From Closterium sp. NIES-65 (taxonomy: Eukaryota; Streptophyta; Zygnematophyceae; Desmidiales; Closteriaceae), in assembly GCA_948144175.1 (NCBI GenBank), contig CANXME010002672.1:1-64000 (forward strand): a stretch of 64,000 nucleotides of DNA, read 5' to 3'. Under the pieces are notes generated by a model. That model was not told where the DNA came from, did not search any database, and was given only the letters and a program-made list of their open reading frames with translations. Of the stretch, positions 29,617 to 38,860 are shown piece by piece (position 1 is the first letter of the stretch; the number at the start of each line of letters is the position of its first letter). A program made the position numbers and the translations under genes.

Positions 29617-29808
29617 GGGTAGATTCCACTGTGGACACTGTCCCAATCGATGTGTCCCAATCGAGTGTACCGCTCTGAACCGAACTAAACCAGAGACGCG
29701 AAAATTTCGAAGCTAGGGTGCAATTTGGTGTAATACGATGCAGTGCGGTAGAAACGATTGAGACACTTTCGATTGGGACATGTCCACCGCGGAATGTACC
29801 GTACCCTT
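29617..29808. mobile_element. Small foldback/MITE-like element
   Basis: An imperfect inverted repeat of about 34 bases (gggtagattcc...gtggaca.tgtcccaatcga) at 29617-29650 is mirrored at about 29769-29806. No coding potential and no clear target duplication. Confidence 0.5.
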
Positions 29809-29814
29809 AGTTAA

Positions 29815-30279
29815 CTAAAACGACACCATTTTCTAGAATTTCTCTCACGCGAGGCCCAAAGTATGTTCAAAACTGGTCCTGCGGGGCGAATTTTTCGACA
29901 TGTGTCCTCTTGTTACACCATCTGATGCACTTCCACGCATTGGAAAATTTGGACGGAGGCAAATAACATACCGTAAAACCCCTAGGAAACTGGCTGGGAC
30001 ACATTCGCGGGAGGGATCAACGCTAAACACCTAGCAGGTCTCGTGTTAAGGGTTGATCCCTCCCAAAAATGTATATTGGTCCCCTAGGGGTTTAATGTTT
30101 TTCGCCCCGTCAAATTTTTTTCCAGCGCGAAAATTGCCCCGACAAACGGTTAGTTCAGAGTGGAAGTGCATCAAATGGTAACAAGAGGACACGTGTCAAA
30201 AACTTCGCCCCGCAGAACCAGTTTTGAACATACTTTGGGCCTCGCGTGAGAGAAATTATATAAAGTGGTGCTTTTTGAG
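29815..30279. mobile_element. Long foldback element with arms of about 200 bp
   Basis: The segment from ctaaaacgacaccat (29815) through the 80 bases after 29838 (containing gaggcccaaagtatgttcaa) recurs inverted at about 30178-30279, ending ctttttgag. The match continues inward with gaps to nearly the centre (cctaggggtttaa). It forms a foldback of about 465 bp just outside the copia-B LTR. No transposase and no certain target duplication. Confidence 0.65.
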
Positions 30280-30297
30280 CAAACGTAAAGCTAAATA

Positions 30298-30426
30298 TGT
30301 TGAAAGTTAGAACGAGGAATGGATCACCTAGCAAACAGGTGGGGTACAAGTGGGAAAACCTAAAAGTGTTGTACCCCATATTGTCTACCCTGCTGCAGCC
30401 TACACAGACCATAGCATATAAGTTTG
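30298..30426 (-). repeat. Copia-B 3' LTR, split by an insertion
   Basis: TGTTGAAAG... at 30298 continues to 30426 and resumes as ACA at 31946-31948, giving a 132-bp LTR with TG/CA ends. Next to it on the internal side is the purine-tract hairpin cacccccatgggcaaagtgg (from 31949). Confidence 0.75.
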
Positions 30427-30570
30427 TGTCATAAATAGTAGGCAGAAAGATAGAACAGGAAAGAGAGATTTGCACTAGGAGGCAGGTGAGCACATATAGG
30501 AAACCCTAATTTGGGTTGTACTCGCTATAAAGTACCCCACTGCAGGCTAGACAAATGCAACATTCTGACA
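30427..30570 (-). repeat. LTR of element E (3' by strand)
   Basis: 144 bp, TGTCATAAATAG...ATTCTGACA, similar with scattered differences to the other LTR at 31797-31940. Confidence 0.85.
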
Positions 30571-31796
30571 TACCCCCATAGCCAAAGTGGGGTGTAATCA
30601 GCACAACAAGCAGGCAGAGCAATAGTTCACAATGATAAGCAAAGCTAGAAGCTATCACAGAGGGCAAGTGATGAGGAGGGACTATGAGAGGAGAGGACGT
30701 GGTGGGCGGCAGCTGAAATTGCTGGCACACGGCGCAACTGGAGCAACTGGAGCAACTGGCACACGAGCAACTGGAGCAACTGGCACACTGGCAACTGAAG
30801 CAACTGGCACACGGGCAACTGGAGAAACTGGCTCCGCGACTAGACGAGCGGCAGGAGCAACAGGCTCACGGGCGACTAGAGCAACGGGCTCACGGGCGAC
30901 TGGAGCGACGGGCTCACAGGCGACTGGAGCGACGGGCTCACGGGCAACTGGCGCAACGGTCTCACGGGCGACTGGAGCTGCTCGCTTCACGGTGACCACC
31001 CCCCTTCAACCTCCCCCAATGTCCCAAAACTCCCATTCACACACCCCCTGCTGTTCCTCCAGCACTACACCCACGACACCCCCCTAGCGCCACACCCGCG
31101 TCTCCCACACATCCACCCCCCTCAGCGGCAGCTGCAGCAGTGGGAGACGGAGTAGGAGGAGGAGCAGGGGACGGCTCACACATCCGTCACCCCCATACTC
31201 GCCACCCCCAAACCCTAACACAGGCAGCACGGGGCAGGAGAGCGTGCAACAGTGGGAGCGGTGCTCCTGGTGAAGGGGGACGGCTGGGGCAGGCTGTACG
31301 GGCCGCGCACGGGCCTGGCGCGGGCCGTACGAACCGCGCTTGGGCTGTACGGGCCGCGCGCGGGCCTGGCGCAGCCCGTACAAGCCGCGCGCAGGCCTCG
31401 CGCAGGCCGTACGGGCCGCGCGCGGGCCTAGCGCAGCCAGTACGAGCCGCGCGCGGGCCTGGCGCAGGCCGTACGGGCCGCGCGCGGGCCTGGCGCAGGC
31501 CATACGGGCCGCGCGCGGGCTGTACGGGCCGCGCGCGGGCCAGGCGCAGGTCGCGCGGGCCGCTTCGGGCGACGGGGGGCGACGCGCGGGTCCCCGGGGG
31601 CGCTACGACGGGCGACGGGGGGCGACGCGCGGATCGACAGGGCAGAAAACCGCCGCGCGCCCCGAGCGCTCGGCGGGCAAGAAACCGTCACGCGCCCCGA
31701 GCGCGTAGCGGGAAGAAAAAACGTCGCGCGCCCACAGGACAGCAGCGGAAGCTAACGGTGGGCGCACATGCCAGGAGCGTAACCGCTCTGATAGCA

Positions 31797-31940
31797 TGTC
31801 AGAAATAGTAGGCAGAAAGATAGAACAGGAAAAAGAGATTTGCACTAGCAAGCAGGTGAGCACATATAGGAAACCCTAATTCGGGCTATACTTGCTATAG
31901 AGTACCCCACTGCAGGCTAGACAAATGCAACATTCTGACA
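31797..31940 (-). repeat. LTR of element E (5' by strand)
   Basis: 144 bp, TGTCAGAAATAG...ATTCTGACA; the primer-binding site abuts it at about 31783-31796 on the minus strand. Confidence 0.85.
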
Positions 31941-32213
31941 GTTTGACACACCCCCATGGGCAAAGTGGGGGAGGACAAGAGGTCACAAGACCAGTCAAGA
32001 AGAGCAAAGCAAGCTCAGGGTGGATCACGACGTCACCACACATTCCAAGCACAAGCAAGCGGCCACAAGGCCAGTTCACACGCAGAGTTATATATAAAGT
32101 AGAACAAGCAAGAATGTGATCACAACCTAGCAAGTGTAAGGATGCAGGTATATATATAGAGATCACAGTACAAGCAAAGTCAAGAAGTGAGCAAGTGAGG
32201 CCAAGTGGGGACA

Positions 32214-33596
32214 AGGCCTAGAACAGTACAGAACCGTTGATGATCACAAGGCTGAAGTGCCTTTATGAAGATATCAGCCGTGTTGGCCTAAGAGGCTACG
32301 TAAACAAGACGAAGCTGACCACGCTGCTGCAACTCTCGAGCGGGTAGACCGCCATGAGACAGAACCGGAACCAAGGCTGAAGGTGTAACCCTGTGACGAC
32401 CGCTGCGTAGCCAAGTCGTCAACCCAAGAAGCGTCTGCGTGACCGGTGACAACAACTGGACCCCGTCCCCCAAGCACGAGCCCCATGCCCGACGTACTGC
32501 ACAAGTAGCGCATCACCCTCTTAGCTTCCTTCCAGTGCTTTGCTCGGTGTCTCCTGGGCGCAACGTAGCGTGCCAGGATGCTAAGAGGGTAACCAAGGTC
32601 AGGACGAGTGCAGGTCATCAGGTACATGAGGTAGCCGACAAGCTCTGGATACGGGCCACTTGGCTCTACGGACTCATCCGAAGGCAGAGTGAGCGAGTGA
32701 CCGGTAGGCGGAGGAGTGGACTGTGGCGAGGAGTACTAGAAGTCGAAGTGCTGAAGGACCTGCTGCACCATGTGTGACTGAGTCAGAAGATGGTGCGGCG
32801 TGCTCTGTCCCAAGTGATCTGCAAGCCAAGATAGCTGCGCAGCTCATCGAGGTCTATGCACGTGTGTCTCTTCTGCAATTCCGACTTCACTAGAGTCAGT
32901 GCCTCAGTATCAGCAGTGGAAAAAACCAACTCGTCGACGTACACGAGGGTGTAGAACGGCGGCAGCGAAGTGTCAGTGCGCAGAAACAGCGACGGGTTAG
33001 CAGTAGAAGGAGCAAACCTAAGAGCCGCAAGAGTCGTCCTCAGTGTCTCGTGCCACTCCTGAGGCTCCTGGCGGAGACCGTAGACTAGCCGCCGGAGGCT
33101 CCACTGGATACCAGGAGGGAACGACCCAGTGAAGCCAGGTGGGCGGCGCAACCAGATCTCCTCGTGAAGGCTGCCCTGTAGGAAGGCTGTGCTGAAGTCA
33201 AGAGAGTGAAGCTCGTAGTCACGCTGAGCAGCGACGTGCAACAGTACCTGAAGAGTGGTCATCTTCGGGGTAGGTGAGAAGGTCTGAAAGTAGTCGACTC
33301 TCTGTCACTGACTGAAGCCTCGAGCAACGTAACGCGCCTTGAAGACAGGAGGAGAACCCGGCGGCTGCTTCACCTTGAAAATCCACATGCCATCGACATT
33401 GTTCGCCCCAGGCAGGAGAACCTCGTCAACGTAAGAGCCTGTGGACTTCCAGGAAGCCATCTCTGCGTCCATGGCTGTCTGCCACTGAGAGGAGTAGGGA
33501 CCCTCAACCGCCTCTGCTTAAAAGCGCGGGGTCGGGATGTCTGGTGCATCCGGGTCTCCCTCAGGGGTAAGCAGCATGGACACGAGATGAGGTAAA
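32214..33596 (-). pseudogene. Copia-B reverse transcriptase and RNase H remnant
   Basis: Minus frames encode STAFLQGSLHEEIWLRRPPG, LVYVDELVFSTAD (33262-32783) and MYLMTCTRPDLGYPLSILAR plus TGHADASW (32627-32274). They align with copia-A residues about 1480-1930. The second Asp of the YVDD metal site is Glu, and several frameshifts and stops separate the pieces, so it is not functional. Confidence 0.85.
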
Positions 33597-33725
33597 TGTC
33601 AAAATTAGAAGAAGAAAGAGGAATGAACTAGCAGAAATGGGGATACAAATAGCAAACCCTAGAAGGGTTGTACTCGCTATAGAGCACCCCACTACAGGCT
33701 AGAACATAAGAATAATATTCTGACA
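33597..33725 (-). repeat. LTR of element F (3' by strand)
   Basis: 129 bp, TGTCAAAATTAG...TATTCTGACA. No difference from 34960-35088 was noticed by eye. Confidence 0.88.
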
Positions 33726-34959
33726 CACCCCCATAGCCAAAGTGGGGTGTAATCAGCAGAGCAGGCAAAGCAAAACAAGCTCAGGGTGGATCACAATGTC
33801 ACCACACATTCTGAGCACAAGTTCAAGAAGAAATAGTTTAGAGTTCACAATTATAAGCAAAGCTAGTGGTAGTCACAACGGGCAAGTGAGGAGGAGGAGG
33901 GAGAGTGAGGGGAGAGGAGACAGGAGGCGACGGCTGAAGCTGCAGACACACGGGCAACAGGAGGCAGACTGGCACAGCGGCTACCGGACAGCGCCCGGAC
34001 TACAGGAGTAACAGGCCCCGCGGCTCAAATAGCGGCGGACGGGCAACGGACCCACGGGCGGCTGGCACAGCTGGCTACGACTGGGCTACCGGGACAGCGC
34101 CCCGGACTACAGGTGCTGCGGACGACAAGCCGGCAGCCTCCGCTCAACCTCCCGCAAACAGTCCCACCCCCCTGATACACACCCACTGCTACACCGCTAG
34201 CTCTACTCCCACACACCCCCCTTAAACCCTAAACCCAGTCTCCCACACAACCACCCCCCTCAGCGACAGCTGCAGCAGTGGGAGACGGAGGAGGAGGAGG
34301 AGCAAAGGGAGGAAGGCACACCGAGCACCCCCATACCCGCCACCCCACAGCTCGCCCCTCCCGTCGTCCGTCGAGGCGACCTGAGGGGGCCGCTTGGGAG
34401 GGGAGAAAAGGGGGGGGGGGGGGGGGGGGGGGGGGCGGTGCCGCGACGAGGGGCGGGGCCGCGACGGTCGGGGCGGGGCCGCGACATAGGGCGGGGCCGC
34501 GACGTAGGGCGGGGCCGCGACATAGGGCGGGGCCGCAACATAGGGCGGGGCCGCAAAGGTAGGGCGGGGCCGAGCCGGGCAGGCGCACGGGCGGCGACGG
34601 GCCGGGGCGGGGCCGCGACGAAGGGCGGGGCCGAGCCGGGCAGGCGCACGGGCGGCGACGGGCCGGGGCGGGGCCGCGACGTAGAGCGGGGCCGCGTCGA
34701 GAGGGGCGGGGCCGCGACGTAGGGGAGAAGCCCGCCGCGCGCCCCGGGGCGCACAGCGGGCAATGAACCGCCGCGCGCCTCGTGGCGCACGGCGGGCAGA
34801 AAACCGCCGCGCGCCTCGGGGCGCACGGCGGGATGAAAAAATGCCGCACGCCACGTGGCGTGCGGCTCAGAGGGTAGTAGCAGTAGTAGCAGCGGAAGCT
34901 AAGCGGTGGTAAGCCCACCCACAGGATCGATCCAGGGGGATCGACCTGCTCTGATAGCA

Positions 34960-35088
34960 TGTCAAAATTAGAAGAAGAAAGAGGAATGAACTAGCAGAAA
35001 TGGGGATACAAATAGCAAACCCTAGAAGGGTTGTACTCGCTATAGAGCACCCCACTACAGGCTAGAACATAAGAATAATATTCTGACA
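34960..35088 (-). repeat. LTR of element F (5' by strand)
   Basis: 129 bp, matching the other LTR. The primer site abuts it at about 34945-34959. Confidence 0.88.
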
Positions 35089-35209
35089 GTAAAGCAGCAG
35101 CAAAACACTGGAACTCCTCCTGCTTGTCCCCAAGGACGTCCGTGCCAAGAGCACACTCACCCCCGACGAACGGAGGACAGACAGATGCAGACTCAGCAAC
35201 AAGACTAGC

Positions 35210-35611
35210 TGTGAGAGGACGTCCCCGTTATAATATTTTCTCACTATTACATTTTTCCATTATTCCATTCTCCCTTTTCTCCTCTTTATTTTGGTCTTTA
35301 TCTCATCTCAATCGGCCTACTATTCTATTTTCTAGAGCCTTCTATTTATTTCTCTTATTTCCTACTTTTCCCACCGACATACCTATTATACGGCACCGAC
35401 AGCGCCGACAGTGGTGTATACGGTGTAATCTGGGCGTAATCCCAAGTGCCAATAGACTTGCGTGCTTATGCGCACTTGTGATTGTAGTATCGGGAAGGGT
35501 GTGTTCCCGAAGGTTCGTTTTATCTCGTTTATCCTTGTACTTTCCGAGTATAAATAGGCCTTGTATTCAGTTTTAGTGACAAGTTTCGATTGAGAATTCG
35601 ATCCTGTGACA
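35210..35611 (+). repeat. Gypsy-A 5' LTR
   Basis: TGTGAGAGGACG...CCTGTGACA. It contains tataaatagg at about 35550, a plausible TATA box of the element promoter, about 60 bp before the LTR end. Confidence 0.92.
35550..35559 (+). promoter_or_regulatory. Putative TATA box in the gypsy-A LTR
   Basis: tataaatagg lies in the 3' third of the LTR, where the U3/R boundary is expected. The same site is in the 3' LTR near 48467. Confidence 0.5.
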
Positions 35612-35775
35612 CTTGGTAATCACAGCCGTTCTCACTCGACAACTCTCGGCTAAGCAGCGGTCGCGGAAAAAATCGCCTCGAAAAACCGCCGGGGGACACC
35701 AATTCGACGCCGATTTCTGGTAAGTACCAGTTCCGCGCTTTTCGAATTAACCCCCTCGCGTGGTTTTTGAACAGG

Positions 35776-36738
35776 ATGGGTTCGCCGGCGACCAACGACG
35801 TTACGCAGCAGCTCTTCGCGCAAATCGCCAAGATGGAAGCGGAGATGCGAGCGACGACTGAACGGTCGCGATTGGAGAACGAGCAGCTGCGAAACGAACT
35901 GCAGCGCGTTACGCGGCTCCTCTCGACCATGAACATTCCTGCTTCGACGACTTCGCAGCAGTCGCAGTGTTAGTTCGAGGTTCCGAAACTTCGCTCGCCG
36001 GAATCGTTCGACCCTAGCGATCGAAAATCCGACGTCAGGCGGTGGCTCGCGACGATGGAAATTTATTTCGCGGCGATCGGATGGACGACAATGGACTACG
36101 ACGGCGAGAAAATTCGTCTCGCGACAACGTTGATGCGCGGTCCAGCTCTCGAGTGGCTCGGAAGCAACAGTAGCATTTTCCAGGGCGAAGCCACGTGGCA
36201 GCAGTTCCGGGCAGACCTTCTCAAACGTTTTGAGCCGATTAATTCCACTTATATTGCGCGCGAAAAATTACATCACCATAGGCAATACGGGAGTGTCGCG
36301 CAATACACGCAGCAGATGGAGGAATTTTATAATCGCATTCCCGACATTACCGAGGGCGAAAGAATTCAGTCCTACATCGCGGGGCTGAAAACCGACATTC
36401 GGCGCCAGGTTGCAGCAGCGAATTGCAGCAGCTACAGCGAAATCGTATCGGCCGCGGAGCGTTTTGACTTGGTCAACTCCGGGACACGACGACCCCACGT
36501 CGTCGGATCACGACAAGGGGATCGCTCGGCTTCAACCACGTTCGCCGACCCCATGGAAGTCGACAAATTCGACGCGAGTTCACGTCCTGCAAAAAACAAA
36601 ACACTTTGCGAATTTTGCGGCGGAAACGGACATCGGATTGTCGACTGTTTTCACATGAAATCTGCACGTGCGGCATTCCGAGCTCGTAGGAGTGGCGAAA
36701 CTAAAAACAAAAAGTCAAAAAACGGATCTCGCCAGTGA
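35776..36738 (+). pseudogene. Gypsy-A gag, one in-frame TAG
   Basis: The ATG at 35776 opens a coiled-coil-like N terminus (QIAKMEAEMRATTERSRLEN). TAG at 35971-35973 interrupts the frame, which continues with the retrotransposon gag domain (RWLATMEIYFAAIGW, ALEWLG, TWQQFRADLLKRFEP) and one zinc knuckle CEFCGGNGHRIVDC. The gag stop TGA at 36736-36738 overlaps the first codons of the pol frame, which is read in a different phase. Confidence 0.85.
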
Positions 36739-37833
36739 TTGCGGATCGTGCTGGCGAGAAAAAACAGATCCGAAAGCGTCAGCGCAATCTGGACCGAATC
36801 GAAATTGAAGGACAGCATTGGGCGCGAGATTTGGAGAATCAAGGGCGAAATCCCAAGCCCCTTGACCGAAATTTGTCAGAGGAATTCGCTGAGGAAAAGA
36901 AAACCTCCGCGAAAACAGACTCGACCAAGACGGGAACTCTCCAATTCGACCCCGGAAAAAAACAGAATTCGTTAAAGTTATCTTTCAAAGATGATTTAAT
37001 GAAGACTGGCGTTTTTCGCGGGTCCGGAGCCATAAACAAATTCCGGGAAGAACTCCAGAGGAAGCAGACAATTAAAGAAGTGGTACCGGTCCCTACGGAG
37101 CTGGGGAAAAAATTAAGGAGTGTGGAAAGGAGTAGACCTTTTCACGGCGTCAACGTCCTCTCCCGGAACCAGCCCAAGACGACTCTCCAGTCCCCAGGGA
37201 AGAAGTCTATGGAGCTGAAGCAGCTGAAGAGGCAGCTGGGAGTTCAAAAGAAGCTGCAGAAACTCCGAAAACCCCTCAAGGATGCATCCAGTGGATCGCA
37301 GGCATCGACCGGATCCACCCCCTCAGGGTCAACTTGTACGGTTACTACCTCTACTCCTGGCATTGGAGAAGAGCCTTTCTCCACGCAGCCCAGGCCAGCT
37401 AGTTGTCCAGAAGAAAGTAGTGGAACCACGGTGTGTACTGAATATTGGGATGTACCCTATGATCCTATTAATGAGACTATTTTTGGGTACTCCGAGCAAC
37501 GCTCACCACTCCTGCTCGAGGTGATCTGCAACGGACAGCGCCTCCAAGCACTCGTGGACAGCGGGGCGTCGCACAGCGTCTATGACAAAAAGGCAATCGA
37601 TCGACTCGGAGGTGACATCAAGTCCTCAAGCTTCTCTGCAACGATGGTGGATGGCAGTAAGCTACCTATCTACGGAAAAACACGGTTGCTACTCCAGATT
37701 GGACCCCTTCGATGGAAGCCTGCTCTCCCCGTCACAAATATCAAAGGACTCGACGTAATCTTCGGGAGAGACTTTCTTAAAAAGTTCAACCCCGAGATCA
37801 ACTGGGTTAACCAGACGGCCAACATCAACAACA
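36735..37833 (+). CDS. Gypsy-A pol, protease part, cut by copia-A
   Basis: A Lys-rich linker leads to the aspartic protease motif LVDSGASHSVYDKKA (about 37550) and the second protease strand VIFGRDFLKKF. The frame stops at NINN where copia-A is inserted and resumes at 45115. Read-through into copia-A gives only a few foreign residues. Confidence 0.85.
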
Positions 37834-37969
37834 TGTCAGAACATATCTATAGCTTATACTGCTGTGTAGGCTGTAGTGGGGTATCCCATAGGGGGTACAA
37901 CCCAGTTAGGGTTTCATATTTGTACTGCTTTCATTCATAGTTCACTCATTCCTGCTTACTCTTTTCACA
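37834..37969 (+). repeat. Copia-A 5' LTR
   Basis: TGTCAGAACATA...TTTTCACA, 136 bp. It is unusually short for an autonomous copia element and matches the size of the TRIM-like LTRs nearby. Confidence 0.95.
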
Positions 37970-37984
37970 TGGTATAGAGCTAGG
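37970..37984 (+). other. Copia-A primer-binding site
   Basis: TGGTATAGAGCTAGG directly follows the LTR. Compared with the initiator-tRNA-Met complement TGGTATCAGAGC it lacks one base (TATAGAGC instead of TATCAGAGC); copia-C shows the same form. Confidence 0.8.
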
Positions 37985-38860
37985 TCCCTCCAGGACCGAA
38001 ATTTTTGGGCCCACCGAAGCGCGCCCCCGAGGCGCGAATTTTTTTAGCGACCCCTCGAGTCGCTCTCTCCTCTGCGGCCTCGCCGCCCACTCTGTCGCGG
38101 CCCCGCCCTGCTCCTTACGCGGCCCCGCCGCCTGCTCCTGACGCGGCCCCGCCCCGGCCCTTACGCGGCCCTTACGCGCCGGCCCCTTACGCGGCCCTTA
38201 CGCGGCCCTTACGCGGCCACGCCGCCGGCTCCTACGCGGCCCCTCGCCGGCTCCTTACGCGGCCCAGCCCCGGCCCTTTCGTGGCCCCGTCCCCGGCCAC
38301 TACGCGGCTCCGCGCCGGCTCCTACGCGGCCCTTACGCGGCCCCGCACCGGCCCCTTACGCGGCCCTTTACGCGGCCCTTACGCGGCCACACCGCCGGCC
38401 TCCTACGCGGCCCTGCCCCGGCTCCTATCACAGCCCCGCCCCGGCTCCTTCGCGGCCCTGCCCCGGCTCCTACGCGGCCCTACCGCCGGCCCTGACGCGG
38501 CCCCGCCCCGTCTCACTTCTACGCGACCCGAGCCGCCTGTCACCGAGCCGCCCGGGACCCTAGCCGCCCTGCAGCCGAGCCGCCCGGGAGCCGAGCCGCC
38601 CTGCAGCCGAGCCGCCCGGGAGCCGAGCCGCCCTGCACCCGAGCCGCCCTGCAGCCGAGCCGCCCGGGAGCCGAGCCGCCCTGCACCCGAGCCGCCCTGC
38701 CGCCGAGCCGCCCGGGAGCCGAGCCGCTGTACACCTGAGCCGCCCGGTCGCCGTTCTGCTTTTCTGTCGAGCTGCGCGACCTGCCCTGCCTGGTGAGCAC
38801 AGTCCCACTGTCACTGCGTGCTCTCCCCCCTACTGCCTGCACTGCTTCACAGTCGTCGTC
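37985..38860 (+). other. Copia-A GC-rich untranslated leader with tandem repeats
   Basis: About 875 bases of ttacgcggccc-type repeats (38110-38510) followed by gagccgcccgggagccgagc-type repeats (38550-38740). A 263-codon frame here is Pro/Ala/Arg-rich from composition and is not called as coding. Elements F and copia-C have leaders of the same character. Confidence 0.7.

Larger units (their letters stand above)
30427..31940 (-). mobile_element. TRIM-like non-autonomous LTR element E
   Basis: Direct terminal repeats of 144 bp (30427-30570 and 31797-31940, TGTCA...TGACA) flank 1226 bp with no gag or pol. The target duplication GTTTG lies at 30422-30426 and 31941-31945. On the minus strand the primer site next to the 5' LTR reads TGCTATCAGAGCGG, close to the initiator-tRNA-Met complement TGGTATCAGAGC, and a polypurine hairpin precedes the 3' LTR. 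The internal part is GC-rich, with repeated cgcgggcctggcgcaggccg text (31300-31560) and repeated ggcaactggag-type units (30730-30980). Confidence 0.85.
33597..35088 (-). mobile_element. TRIM-like non-autonomous LTR element F
   Basis: 129-bp LTRs (33597-33725 and 34960-35088), apparently identical, flank 1234 bp without gag or pol. The target duplication GTAAA is at 33592-33596 and 35089-35093. The primer site on the minus strand reads TGCTATCAGAGCAGG next to 34960. It shares with element E the text cagctgcagcagtgggagac and with copia-A a leader rich in ggggcggggccgcgac-like repeats. A run of 26 G at 34410-34435 lies inside. Confidence 0.88.

Noticed and set aside
38005..38796. 263-codon Pro/Ala/Arg-rich frame upstream of copia-A gag
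   Set aside because: It lies in the GC-rich tandem-repeat leader between the primer site and gag, and is not conserved as protein in copia-C.
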